Shown: positions 7,001 through 16,794, numbered from the stretch's first letter. The stretch is 45,273 bases of DNA from Flavobacteriales bacterium (GCA_947449575.1 CANFRV010000026.1:1-45273), one strand, 5' to 3'. Numbers and translations: made by a program. The notes: generated by a model from the sequence alone, not told the origin.

Positions 7001-9748
7001 CTATGCTTTTACTGAAGCGAATTTAAACAACTCGTCAAACAATAATTTCAATCGTTTTTTGTGTAGTTGAGATGACCCTTCTGCGGATGCTGCGGATGCA
7101 TTTCTTGAAATACCTATAATAGGTAAGTGTCTTAATGCCATTGCGAAATAGGTCCAAGCTCCCATATTAGCAGGCTCTTCTTGTGCCCATAAAATATTTG
7201 AAGCATTTTTATATTTAGCGAGAATTGCATCAATTTGAATCTTTGGCAAAGGATATAATTGCTCAACACGAACGAAAGCCATATTTTCAACTTCCAATTC
7301 TTTCGCTTTTGCTTTCATTTCATAATAGAATTTACCAGAACAAAAAACAACTGTATCGATATTTGCAACAACTGCTGCATTATCATCAATTACCTCTTGG
7401 AAACCTCCTTTCGCCATTTCATCTAAGCTAGAAACAGCTTCTGGGTTACGTAACAATTGTTTTGGAGAAAAGACAATCAAAGGTTTTCTAAAATCACGCT
7501 TCATTTGTCTTCTTAATAAATGAAAATGATTTGCTGGTGTCGATGTATTAACAACTTGAATATTGTCATCAGCACATTGAACTAAAAACCGTTCCATTCT
7601 TCCACTTGAATGCTCAGCGCCCTGACCTTCGTAACCGTGCGGCAATAATAACACCAAACCACTTTGCGTATCCCATTTATCTTCTCCTGCAGTGATGAAT
7701 TGATCAATCATTATTTGAGCTCCATTAAAGAAATCTCCAAATTGTGCTTCCCAAATAGTTAACCCTTTAGGAGAAGCTAATGAATATCCGTATTCAAAAC
7801 CAAGCACCCCATATTCAGATAATAAAGAATTATAAATTGAGAATGTAGCTTGTGAATCACTTAATAAATTCAACGTCACCACTTCTTCTTCTGTATCTTC
7901 CGTTTTTACCACAGCATGTCTGTGAGAGAAAGTTCCTCTTTCAACATCCTGACCTGAAACACGAACAGGATGGCCTTCCTCTAGTAAAGTAGCATACGCT
8001 AGCATTTCAGCAGAACCCCAATCCAATTTATCTGTTTTAATAGCGTTTAATCGATCATCAAATATTTTAGAAATTTTGCGGAAGTACTTTTTCCCTTCTG
8101 GAAGTGTGGATAATTTTATACCCAATTCCAACAATTTCTTTTTCTCAACGCCGGTATCAATAGAAGAATCAAAATCTGAAGAAACACTATGTCTATATCC
8201 TTCCCAAGTTTTACTCAAGAAATCATACACCAATGCTTTATCATTTTTGCGCGAGATTTCATATTCATCATCCAAATGCTTGTTAAAATCTTCTTCTAAT
8301 TGTTTTGCCACTTCCTTCGTGATAACACCTTCTTTTTCCAATTGATCAAAATAGATGTCCTTAGGATTAGGATGTTTTGCAATTAAATCATATAATTTAG
8401 GTTGAGTGAATTTAGGTTCATCACCTTCATTGTGCCCATATTTTCTATAACACAACAAATCAATAAAAACATCTCTACTAAATTTTTGACGGTATTCCAT
8501 CGCAATTTCCATTGTTTGCACAACCGCCTCAACATCATCGCCATTCACATGAAAAACAGGGCACAAAGTAGTTTTCGCAACATCTGTGCAATACGTAGAA
8601 GATCGGCCATCGGTGAAATTCGTTGTAAACCCTACTTGATTATTGACAACAATGTGAATAGTTCCTCCAGATCTATATGCATCTAATTGAGCCATTTGCA
8701 AAACTTCGTATACGATTCCCTGACCTGCAACAGCAGCATCACCATGAATCATCACAGGACAAATTTTAGTTTCGTCTTTTAAAATATGATCTATTTTTGC
8801 ACGCGCAATTCCTTGCACAACTGGGTCAACCGCTTCTAAGTGTGATGGATTTGGAGACAATGTTAAACCAACTGTTTTACCATTTTTCAAGTCTACAACT
8901 GACGTATATCCTTGGTGGTATTTTACATCCCCATCAAACGCATGATCGATTTCAAATTCTTTTCCTTCAAACTCAGAAAAAATATCTTTTGGTCGTTTTT
9001 CAAAAATATTAATTAATGTGTTTAAACGGCCACGGTGAGCCATTCCCATAACGAAATATTCAATTCCTAGGTCTGATCCTTTAGAAATTAATGTATCTAA
9101 AGCAGGAATTAAAGCTTCTCCACCTTCGATTGAAAACCGTTTTTGTCCAACAAATTTCTTTCCTAAATACGCTTCGAAATTCGTCGCTTGATTTAATTTT
9201 TTATAAATTTCCATTTTTCGACTAGCATCGAATTTTGGACGATTTTTTAATTCAATTTTATGTTTTAACCATTCTACTCTTTCCGGAGCTCGCATGTAGG
9301 CAAACTCTATTCCAATAGAAACACAATATGTGTCTTCTAAATGAGAAATAATATCTTTTAAACTTGCAGCACCAATACCCGTTTCTTCCCCTGCTTGAAA
9401 AACAGTATCTAAATCGCCTGCGTCTAATCCAAAGTTTTCAATTGCTAGAGTTGGCGCGTATTGTCTTCTTTCACGAACAGGATTTGTGTGCGTAAATAAA
9501 TGTCCACGTGTTCTGTATCCATTAATGAGATTAATAACCTTGAATTCTTTCTGGAAATTTTCAGGAACGCCAAAGGCCTCACCGGAGGTAATGTCACCTC
9601 CGTCTTCATAATTAGTACGAGCAAAATCAAAGCCTTCAAAGAATTTTTTCCAGCCCAAATCCACGCTTTCTGGATCTTGTTGATATGATTTATACAAATG
9701 ATCAATCGCTGTGACATCTGCATTCCCTATGTATGTTACTTTATCCAT
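7001..9748 (-). CDS. sucA: 2-oxoglutarate dehydrogenase E1 component
   Basis: Thiamine-diphosphate-dependent E1 that decarboxylates 2-oxoglutarate and succinylates the E2 lipoyl group. The 915-residue length fits full-size SucA. Seen: the N-terminal E2-interaction segment (YIGNADVTAIDHLYKSYQQDP), GMAHRGRLN (235-243), the ThDP/Mg motif HGDAAVAGQG (335-344) with NNQVGFTT shortly after, and the C-terminal transketolase-like half with FSHRHAVV, FEYGYSLASP and LLPHGYEGQGAEHSS. sucB follows. No E3 (lpd) gene is near, as is usual. Start ATG gives the canonical N-terminus. The 174-bp gap upstream holds only AT-rich sequence, with no promoter I could fix confidently. Confidence 0.97.
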   Translation of the reverse strand: MDKVTYIGNADVTAIDHLYKSYQQDPESVDLGWKKFFEGFDFARTNYEDGGDITSGEAFGVPENFQKEFKVINLINGYRTRGHLFTHTNPVRERRQYAPTLAIENFGLDAGDLDTVFQAGEETGIGAASLKDIISHLEDTYCVSIGIEFAYMRAPERVEWLKHKIELKNRPKFDASRKMEIYKKLNQATNFEAYLGKKFVGQKRFSIEGGEALIPALDTLISKGSDLGIEYFVMGMAHRGRLNTLINIFEKRPKDIFSEFEGKEFEIDHAFDGDVKYHQGYTSVVDLKNGKTVGLTLSPNPSHLEAVDPVVQGIARAKIDHILKDETKICPVMIHGDAAVAGQGIVYEVLQMAQLDAYRSGGTIHIVVNNQVGFTTNFTDGRSSTYCTDVAKTTLCPVFHVNGDDVEAVVQTMEIAMEYRQKFSRDVFIDLLCYRKYGHNEGDEPKFTQPKLYDLIAKHPNPKDIYFDQLEKEGVITKEVAKQLEEDFNKHLDDEYEISRKNDKALVYDFLSKTWEGYRHSVSSDFDSSIDTGVEKKKLLELGIKLSTLPEGKKYFRKISKIFDDRLNAIKTDKLDWGSAEMLAYATLLEEGHPVRVSGQDVERGTFSHRHAVVKTEDTEEEVVTLNLLSDSQATFSIYNSLLSEYGVLGFEYGYSLASPKGLTIWEAQFGDFFNGAQIMIDQFITAGEDKWDTQSGLVLLLPHGYEGQGAEHSSGRMERFLVQCADDNIQVVNTSTPANHFHLLRRQMKRDFRKPLIVFSPKQLLRNPEAVSSLDEMAKGGFQEVIDDNAAVVANIDTVVFCSGKFYYEMKAKAKELEVENMAFVRVEQLYPLPKIQIDAILAKYKNASNILWAQEEPANMGAWTYFAMALRHLPIIGISRNASAASAEGSSQLHKKRLKLLFDELFKFASVKA

Positions 9749-9922
9749 ATCTATTTTATGCTCAATAATAGACCGTAAAGTTAAATAATTCTATGGTTAT
9801 AAGTAAGACATTTCACGATTTAATTTATTGAAATACCATTGTGAGTGAAATTGAACGTAAGTTGAATCAATAAATTTATTTTAGTAGTAAGCTCAATCTT
9901 CACCTCAGTATCACGCTTCTTA

Positions 9923-11650
9923 TTAAAAACGAAACGTCACCCCGCCCATCACTTGAAAACCTTGAACAGGGGTGTTGTACCATCTTTTATAACGCTGAGC
10001 TGCTAAATTGTTACATTGTAAAAAGGCCGAAATTCGAGAATTATATCGATATTCCATTCCGAGATTAACATCAGTTATAAAGCCAAGACTTTTTGCAAAT
10101 TGAGTATTTTCCACAACCACGTCATCCTCCATTTTATACACTAAGGCTTTTCTTCCACCCTCTAAATTAAAATCCAAATTCACTAAAAATTTATCGTATA
10201 AATTATAGCTACCTCTTGTAACAATTTGAAATTGAGGTAAGTTCCAAGCATATGAATTGTTATTTAGAGAATAAGAATAATAACGCCCAATTGCATCAAT
10301 TTTTAACTTCTCAAGTAATTGATACGACATTGATCCTTCAATAGTTGCTACATTTAAGGTGTCAAAAATAATGTTGAATTTATTTCCCAATGAATAGGTT
10401 GTATCCGTTACAAAAAGCGCTTTATTTTTTATATGAGCAAAACTAGCGCTTGCATTAAAGCTAATTCTTTTGGACAACGTCCCTTTAATTCCGAAATAAA
10501 TGTCTGCCACTCTATTCTCATTTTTCATTGCCACGTTTGGTAACAAAAATTCATTCTCCAGTGTAAGTGTTTTGTATGTGTTTTGCTTCATACCACCTTT
10601 TACCCCAAGATAAGGAATAAACATATCGCTGAAAAACGAGTATTTCACTTCAGCAACTGGATAAATATAAAACTTACCTGTAGCATTTACATCAAGGGTA
10701 AGATCTATTCCAATTTTCGCCTTAAATCTGTTGTTTTTTGCAAACGTTACAATGGAGGGAGTTAAATTAATTAAGGTATTATTGATTACAATTCCAGTGT
10801 CTAAGATTGAAATACTTGTATCAGCAACTCCATATTTGTAACCATTATAGCGCATATTAAAATCAGTAGAAAATAACTCTTTTCCCATTTTATAGCTTAA
10901 TGTTGAAGATAAGGCAAAATAATTTTCACATGCTCTCCAAAGGGATAAACTATCTTGCAGAGGTTTCTTAGATTGAAAATTATTATAGGTTACTCCAATT
11001 TTATAATTTACCGAAGCGCTGTCTTTTTTATGAGAGGCAAACGAAAATGTACCTCCCGCATCACTAAATCGCTGAGCAATACTGTCTCGATCTAAAGAAT
11101 CATTTTTTATTCCATAATAGTGAAATCCTTTATTGTTGTAATGAGCGTCTCCATTCAAGGTATAATTTTGTTCTTTAATACCTCCAAAAAGCTTTATGGA
11201 ATTTCTATCAAATTGGGCTGGTGCATACCCCGGAATTTTTCCAAAAGAACTTAAATGTTTTAAATGTGCCCCGTAAACAAATTTACGAGAACGCGTTCCA
11301 TCAAAATAAAATTCTCCAAGGGGCATTAATGCGCTACCTATCCCAGCTTTCACATATGAATGATACAATTGTACATTCTTTGCTTCTAATTTTACTTTTG
11401 CTGGCTCAATTTGTTCTAATTCAATACTCGTTTTTTGTTGCAATACAAGCAGGGGATAAGGTGTTACTGGCGTCGACAAAATTGTATCAATAATTTTTGG
11501 ACTCCCCGAAATTCTATGAGCTAATGGCACAATTCGATTAACGTCAATATCTATTATAACGGGCTTATCACCTTGCGCTACAGCACAATTTTCAATCAAA
11601 ACAATAAAACTGAAAATTAGATATACGAATATTAAGGTTTGTTTTCTCAT
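9923..11650 (-). CDS. Outer-membrane beta-barrel protein coupled to a TPR protein
   Basis: The 575-residue protein has a signal peptide (hydrophobic to about residue 25, AVAQ cleavage site), a short plug-less linker, and alternating amphipathic strands rich in Tyr/Phe/Asn to the end. It finishes GGVTFRF, with the terminal Phe typical of BAM substrates. Bacteroidota annotations call such proteins TonB-dependent receptor-like, but no TonB box or carboxypeptidase-like domain is visible and the length is short for a receptor. Its ATG overlaps the stop of the upstream TPR gene by four bases (ATGA), so the two are translationally coupled and probably act together at the outer membrane. Specific substrate unknown. 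Confidence 0.72.
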   Translation of the reverse strand: MRKQTLIFVYLIFSFIVLIENCAVAQGDKPVIIDIDVNRIVPLAHRISGSPKIIDTILSTPVTPYPLLVLQQKTSIELEQIEPAKVKLEAKNVQLYHSYVKAGIGSALMPLGEFYFDGTRSRKFVYGAHLKHLSSFGKIPGYAPAQFDRNSIKLFGGIKEQNYTLNGDAHYNNKGFHYYGIKNDSLDRDSIAQRFSDAGGTFSFASHKKDSASVNYKIGVTYNNFQSKKPLQDSLSLWRACENYFALSSTLSYKMGKELFSTDFNMRYNGYKYGVADTSISILDTGIVINNTLINLTPSIVTFAKNNRFKAKIGIDLTLDVNATGKFYIYPVAEVKYSFFSDMFIPYLGVKGGMKQNTYKTLTLENEFLLPNVAMKNENRVADIYFGIKGTLSKRISFNASASFAHIKNKALFVTDTTYSLGNKFNIIFDTLNVATIEGSMSYQLLEKLKIDAIGRYYSYSLNNNSYAWNLPQFQIVTRGSYNLYDKFLVNLDFNLEGGRKALVYKMEDDVVVENTQFAKSLGFITDVNLGMEYRYNSRISAFLQCNNLAAQRYKRWYNTPVQGFQVMGGVTFRF

Positions 11651-14600
11651 TGGTTTTCTTCGATTACTTCAATTTCTGATGCACTTTTTTCAGGAATTTC
11701 CTTTTCTTTATTTTTCAATTGCATTAATTCATTCCACATATCATTCGCTTCATCAATTATACCATCTGTTTGACTCGTATAATGATCAATTATTGATTGT
11801 AAAGTCTGTTCCGCTTGAAATAAGTCCTCCTTTATTATTTGAATTTCTGCTTGTAAAAGCAATCCTTTTGCGACCCAATAATTATAGGTTGGTTTCATTT
11901 TGATCAAACTTTTTATTTGAGCATCCGCTTTATCATAATCTTGTTCAAAGAAAAATATTTCTGCGATTAAAAATTTCGCTTCAGCACATTTTTCTGTCGT
12001 TGTATTTTTTGTTATCCATTCCAACGAAATTTTTGCTTCTGCATAATTTTTTAAATCATAGTTTGCAAGACCGTTAATATATTCTGATTCAAGTTTTATT
12101 TTAGCATCCAGTTGAGAACTTTCTTGTATTATTTTAGCGTAATTCACTGCTTTTTCCCAGTTTTCAACCAAGAAATAACTGCGCATTAAACCTAACTGTG
12201 AATTATAAATAATCCCTGGATTAGAACTTGATTGCACTAATCGCTCATAGTATGGAATAGATTCTTGGTATTTATCAGAATTAAATAAATATTTTGAAAC
12301 TCTCAAGGCAGCAGTCTCTGTGTACACATTATTTGGCTCTTCCAATGTTTGCTGATACAAAGGAATGGCAAGTTCAAAATTATCTTGTTTGTAATAGCAA
12401 TTGGCAAGATAATATTTTGAATCAATAGCATATAAACCTGTTGGGTATTTTGTTAAGTACTTTTCAAACAACGAAATAGTAGTAGCTAGAGGTTTTAGCG
12501 TATCGCTATAACTTAGTAGAGCTGGAGAATAATAGAGGTCTTCTTGTTGATCTTTGGTCAATCCAGCGCATGGGTACTGTTCATTTACTTCTATTACTTT
12601 TTCAGGCTGATTTAATGCCTTGTAAATAGCCATTAATCCTTTGGCTCCTTCTTCACAAATATCTCTATCGGAACCACTTTCTAGTAAAATTTGTTTAAAT
12701 GCTTGTTCAGATTTTGAATAATCTCCCTTTTTAAAATAGATATCTGCTACTTCTATTTTGGCTTGTTTCACTAAGATATTTGTGGGATAATCCGTAATTA
12801 TCAATTCAAAATAAAGCTTTGCTTTGTCATATTCTTCGATTCCTTTGTAGGTAGTTGCCAAATTTTCAATCGCAGGAAGAACATATTTAGATTCCTTGTG
12901 ATTATTTATCAAATCCTGAAGATGAGCTATTTGATTTGTTGTTCCATTTCCAGACTCTGTAAAGGAATATGCTTTTGCTACGAAAAATAATGCTTGATCC
13001 TCAAATCCAGATTTTAATTTTAGCACTTCTAAATAATACTTAATCGCACTCTCGTTTTGCCTTGTTGCATAAGCCCCATCTGCAATCCGCATATTTGCAT
13101 CTGCTAATTTTCGCTTATCTTTTAAGTTTGATTGTTGTGTATACAGAATAAACGATTCCATCCCAAGTAAGGTGTCATGCTTTGCAAAATAAGCATAACC
13201 AATGTTATAATAAGCATCACATTTAAGGGCGTAAGACAATGTGGCTGGTAAAACCAAAAATGCTCTAAAACCTTGTATTGACTTATCATATTTTCCCATA
13301 TGAAAATACGCATCTGAAGCCCAAAACTTAGCTTTTCCGATTAAGACTGCATCAATAGGATACTTTTCTACTAATTCGAATGCTAAAATTGCCGAAGTGT
13401 ATTCTGCCTTCTGGTACAGTTCTACTCCTCTATTAAAGGCTACTAATTGGTATGCAGACTTTAGCCTTGTATCTTTGTTTGCGATATTATCCAGTGACTG
13501 CAGCGCCTTTGCGTAATTATTTGTAGAGGTGTACACATTCACTAAATATTGGTAAACATCATTTTTTCGTATCGAATTTGGATAATATTTCAAATAATAT
13601 TGAAGCGCTTCAACAGCCTCATCATAGGGATTTACATCTAATTTATAGGATAAAATCGCATAATTGTAGGAAGCATCTTCTTGGATTTTTTTATCAATAT
13701 TCGATTTGGAAGCTGCTTCAAATGCTGCTCGAGCAGGAGATAGCTGGTCTTGCTTTAGATAAGATTCGCCAATATGATAATAGGCTGTTTGCCCAATACT
13801 ATCTTTAATTTGTACTACTTTATCAAATAATTTTATAGCCTCCGAATAATCACCTACTTTATAATAGCAAAAGCCTAATTGATAATCATCCTGACGTGTC
13901 GTTTTTGTTTTTTTATTATATTCTAGTAGATATTCAACCGCTTCATCATATTTTTTTAAGCGGTAGTATGCATCGCCTAGTAGGTGATTCATGTCATTCG
14001 AATTCACTAAATTGCTAGTATCTAAAGCACTTGGAGCATATTTTATTACCTCATCATAACGTCCCTGTAAATGGTAAATTTGAACAATATAATAAGGAAC
14101 AATTTTGGAAAATCGATTATTCGTTTGGAGTTTCAATAAACCGTCCAATGCAATTTGATAGGACTTGTTTTGATAAGCAATGTGCGAATAATAATACAGA
14201 GCAGGTGCTGAATATTGAGAACTATCGTCTTTTATTTCGAAAAATGCCTTTCTCGCTTCTTCGAACTGCAACTCTTGAAAATTAGCAGAACCCACTTTAA
14301 AGTAAAATTCTTGCACATCTTCTTTTTCAAGATCAAATGCTTTCAACTGATTGAACCACACCAAAGCTTCTTTATTTTCTTTTTTCTGATAGAAAAATTG
14401 ACCTAAACGGAAATAAATAGCTGTTTTAAAGACACTTTCGGGATAATTTTTATTAAAATCTTTTAATAAAGGAACGGCATCATTATTAAATAGCTCCAAA
14501 GCAGAAATACCTTCATAATAAAGTGCTTTTTGATAAAGAGGGTCATTTTTCTTATCAAACTGATTGATAAATTCACGAAATTCATACTTGGCTGCTCCAA

Positions 14601-14727
14601 ATTGTTTTTTTGAAAACAACTCCTCTGCCCTATAAAAAGAGGCGTATTCACTGTTGTATTTGTCGGAAGTTTGTCCAAAAAGTTGTGCCGTGATGCACAA
14701 AAAAATAATCGCCAAAAACTTATACAT
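11647..14727 (-). CDS. Exported tetratricopeptide-repeat protein (1026 residues)
   Basis: Signal peptide MYKFLAIIFLCITAQLFGQ, then tandem TPR-like helix pairs across almost the entire chain. Repeats with A-x-Y-Y-x-G and AxxxF/Y patterns (e.g. YYKVGDYSEAIKLFD, YYKQDNFELAIPLYQ, YFKKGDYSKSEQAFK) number well over fifteen. The C-terminus is a charged tail (KEKEIPEKSASEIEV). It is predicted periplasmic and probably a scaffold. The start ATG is directly followed by the signal. It is the first gene of a coupled pair with the outer-membrane barrel. An enzymatic domain was not recognised; YbgF/BamD-like scaffold roles are possible by analogy only. Confidence 0.8.
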   Translation of the reverse strand: MYKFLAIIFLCITAQLFGQTSDKYNSEYASFYRAEELFSKKQFGAAKYEFREFINQFDKKNDPLYQKALYYEGISALELFNNDAVPLLKDFNKNYPESVFKTAIYFRLGQFFYQKKENKEALVWFNQLKAFDLEKEDVQEFYFKVGSANFQELQFEEARKAFFEIKDDSSQYSAPALYYYSHIAYQNKSYQIALDGLLKLQTNNRFSKIVPYYIVQIYHLQGRYDEVIKYAPSALDTSNLVNSNDMNHLLGDAYYRLKKYDEAVEYLLEYNKKTKTTRQDDYQLGFCYYKVGDYSEAIKLFDKVVQIKDSIGQTAYYHIGESYLKQDQLSPARAAFEAASKSNIDKKIQEDASYNYAILSYKLDVNPYDEAVEALQYYLKYYPNSIRKNDVYQYLVNVYTSTNNYAKALQSLDNIANKDTRLKSAYQLVAFNRGVELYQKAEYTSAILAFELVEKYPIDAVLIGKAKFWASDAYFHMGKYDKSIQGFRAFLVLPATLSYALKCDAYYNIGYAYFAKHDTLLGMESFILYTQQSNLKDKRKLADANMRIADGAYATRQNESAIKYYLEVLKLKSGFEDQALFFVAKAYSFTESGNGTTNQIAHLQDLINNHKESKYVLPAIENLATTYKGIEEYDKAKLYFELIITDYPTNILVKQAKIEVADIYFKKGDYSKSEQAFKQILLESGSDRDICEEGAKGLMAIYKALNQPEKVIEVNEQYPCAGLTKDQQEDLYYSPALLSYSDTLKPLATTISLFEKYLTKYPTGLYAIDSKYYLANCYYKQDNFELAIPLYQQTLEEPNNVYTETAALRVSKYLFNSDKYQESIPYYERLVQSSSNPGIIYNSQLGLMRSYFLVENWEKAVNYAKIIQESSQLDAKIKLESEYINGLANYDLKNYAEAKISLEWITKNTTTEKCAEAKFLIAEIFFFEQDYDKADAQIKSLIKMKPTYNYWVAKGLLLQAEIQIIKEDLFQAEQTLQSIIDHYTSQTDGIIDEANDMWNELMQLKNKEKEIPEKSASEIEVIEENQ

Positions 14728-14856
14728 AATGGTGTTTCGTTTAATCTAGTAAAATTAATCGACTTGTCTATGTTACCGGAGGCGATTTCTAAAAGTTTTA
14801 CACGTGATTCTGTTGAGATGTTGCACAGAAAGAATCGTCGAGTTAATTTTTTGGAT

Positions 14857-14884
14857 AAAAAAAAGCCTGCGAAAAAACGCAGGC
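14857..14884 (-). terminator. Rho-independent terminator of glyS
   Basis: On the minus strand GCCTGCG (14884-14878) and CGCAGGC (14871-14865) form a GC-rich 7-bp stem with a six-T loop, followed by eight T (14864-14857). It lies 30 bp behind the glyS stop and separates glyS from the TPR gene. Confidence 0.88.
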
Positions 14885-14913
14885 CTCAAATCTTTCTGTG
14901 AATGAATAGAAGG

Positions 14914-16452
14914 TTAGTTAACCAATAAATTTCTCATGTTCACTTTTTTATCTATAATCAAGAATAAATCATCAATTGACACTCTTTCTTGAAGCATTGT
15001 ATCTCTATCTCTGATTGTTACCGTATTATCTTCTAATGATTGATGATCAACGGTCACAGAATAAGGTGTACCGATGGCATCTTGTCTTCTATATCTTTTC
15101 CCAATCGCATCTTTTTCATCGTATTGACATAAAAAATCGAATTTCAATTTGTCAATTATTTCTCTTGCTTTTTCGGGTAATCCATCTTTTTTCATCAATG
15201 GTAAAATGGCCACTTTATAAGGAGCTAAAGCGGGTGGTAAATTTAAGACAACCCTTTGTGAACCATCTTCCAAGGTTTCATTTTTGTGAGATGCACTCAA
15301 TACAGACAAGAACATCCTATCTAAACCAACAGAAGTTTCTACTACAAAAGGAACATAATTTTCGTTTAATTCTGGATCGAAATATTTTAATTTCTTCCCT
15401 GAAAATTCTTCATGTTGTTTTAAATCGTAATCCGTTCGTGAATGAATTCCTTCCAATTCTTTAAAACCCATTGGGAAATCGAATTCAATATCGGCAGCTG
15501 CGTTTGCATAATGTGCTAATTTGATATGGTCATGAAAACGATAATTTTTATCTCCTAAATTCAAAGCCTTATGCCAAGCAATTCGAGCATTTTTCCAGTA
15601 TTCATACCATTTCATTTCTTCTCCTGGACGAACGAAAAATTGCATTTCCATTTGTTCAAATTCACGCATTCGGAAAATAAATTGTCTAGCGATTATCTCG
15701 TTTCTAAACGCTTTCCCAATTTGTGCAATCCCAAAAGGAATTTTCATTCTCCCTGATTTTTGCACGTTCAAAAAGTTAACAAAAATACCCTGAGCCGTTT
15801 CTGGCCGCAAATAAATAGTAGAAGCGTCTCCCGCTACAGAACCCATTTCAGTAGAAAACATTAAGTTAAACTGACGAACATCTGTCCAGTTTTTAGAACC
15901 ACTTACTGGGCAAACAATTTCTAATTCTTCAATTAAACTTTTCAACCCTACTAAATCATTGTTCTCCAATGTTTCACGCATGCGATCTTCAACCGCCTTT
16001 ATTTTCTCAACATTTCTAAGAACATTTGGGTTGGTCGCTTTAAATTGTTCCGTATCGAAGGCATCACCAAATCGTTTCAAGCCTTTTTCAACTTCTTTGT
16101 CAATTTTTTGACGAATTTTCTCCATGTATTCTTCTAAAAGTACGTCAGCTCTGTACCTTTTTTTAGAATCTTTATTGTCAATTAGTGGGTCATTAAACGC
16201 ATCAACATGTCCTGAAGCTTTCCAAGTTGTAGGATGCATAAAAATGGATGCATCAATGCCAACAATGTTTTCATGCATTTGCACCATTGCCTTCCACCAG
16301 TAGGTTTTAATGTTGTTTTTTAGTTCAGAACCCAATTGACCATAGTCGTATGTAGCTGCTAAACCGTCATATATTTCTGAAGAAGGAAATACAAAACCGT
16401 ATTCCTTTGCGTGAGAGATTACCTCTTTTAATTTATCTTCTTTTGGTTCCAT
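14914..16452 (-). CDS. glyS: Glycyl-tRNA synthetase, single-chain homodimeric type
   Basis: Charges tRNA(Gly). At 512 residues it is the alpha2 (eukaryote-like) class IIa enzyme, not the alpha/beta pair of proteobacteria. Visible: the N-terminal GFVFPSSEIYDGLAATYDYG, motif 1 region LKNNIKTYWW, the motif 2 stretch FRNEIIARQFIFRMREFEQMEM, the motif 3 region SVGLDRMFLSVL, and the C-terminal anticodon-binding domain starting LPPALAPYKVAILPL. A clear terminator follows, and a -7 box lies five bases before the ATG. No other gene shares its transcript. Confidence 0.96.
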   Translation of the reverse strand: MEPKEDKLKEVISHAKEYGFVFPSSEIYDGLAATYDYGQLGSELKNNIKTYWWKAMVQMHENIVGIDASIFMHPTTWKASGHVDAFNDPLIDNKDSKKRYRADVLLEEYMEKIRQKIDKEVEKGLKRFGDAFDTEQFKATNPNVLRNVEKIKAVEDRMRETLENNDLVGLKSLIEELEIVCPVSGSKNWTDVRQFNLMFSTEMGSVAGDASTIYLRPETAQGIFVNFLNVQKSGRMKIPFGIAQIGKAFRNEIIARQFIFRMREFEQMEMQFFVRPGEEMKWYEYWKNARIAWHKALNLGDKNYRFHDHIKLAHYANAAADIEFDFPMGFKELEGIHSRTDYDLKQHEEFSGKKLKYFDPELNENYVPFVVETSVGLDRMFLSVLSASHKNETLEDGSQRVVLNLPPALAPYKVAILPLMKKDGLPEKAREIIDKLKFDFLCQYDEKDAIGKRYRRQDAIGTPYSVTVDHQSLEDNTVTIRDRDTMLQERVSIDDLFLIIDKKVNMRNLLVN

Positions 16453-16456
16453 GGAA

Positions 16457-16464
16457 CAAAGGTA
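16457..16464 (-). promoter_or_regulatory. -7 box directly before the glyS start
   Basis: Minus strand TACCTTTG matches TAnnTTTG and ends four bases before the ATG. Transcription would start at or next to the start codon, giving a leaderless mRNA. No good -33 box was seen; the expected -33 position lies in the left arm of the inverted repeat at 16476-16568. Confidence 0.45.
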
Positions 16465-16475
16465 ATGTAAGAATT

Positions 16476-16568
16476 AAAATGGGGGATCTTTTTTATTGGA
16501 AAAGTGAAGTTGTACATCCAATTTTCAACATCAACAAAAAAAAACGAATTTGTAGATCCCCCTATTTT
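16476..16568. repeat. Inverted repeat upstream of glyS
   Basis: AAAATGGGGGATCT (16476-16489) is complementary to AGATCCCCCTATTTT (16554-16568) except for one unpaired base, with a 64-bp AT-rich interior. The arms contain almost the only G/C runs in the 325-bp gap between glyS and the LacI gene. It may be a small MITE-like remnant, a 3' structure for the LacI operon, or part of glyS control. Confidence 0.55.
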
Positions 16569-16650
16569 AGTTTAACATTCTTTTTTTGAAAAATAGTCAC
16601 TCTCAAACTACGACTTCTAAATTCGAAGTCCTCCGAATAACTGTATGCGA

Positions 16651-16794
16651 TTATTTAAATATATATGTTGCATTATCGCAACATTCGCCATAAAATAACT
16701 TCATTTCAAATTCATTTGTTTTAACGTTATAGGTCAAGACAATAACATCAGGCTCTATTTCATTATGCGTTTTGAGATTAATGTGAACCTCTTG
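16651..16794 (-). pseudogene. Coding-like fragment without a start codon, behind the LacI gene
   Basis: An open frame of 47 codons ends at a TAA at 16651-16653 and overlaps the last codons of the LacI gene in another frame. After the LacI stop it reads NLKTHNEIEPDVIVLTYN and onward to FYGECCDNATYIFK. G is strongly enriched at codon position 1 (about 13 of 46) compared with positions 2 and 3, as in real genes of AT-rich genomes. There is no usable ATG/GTG/TTG before its main part, so it is more likely the tail of a decayed gene than an active small gene. Function unknown. With 16476-16568, this is all I see in the 16453-16777 gap. Confidence 0.35.

Noticed and set aside
9923-11650. Full TonB-dependent receptor assignment
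   Set aside because: No clear TonB box, carboxypeptidase-like domain or plug motif is visible, so only a beta-barrel outer-membrane protein is claimed.
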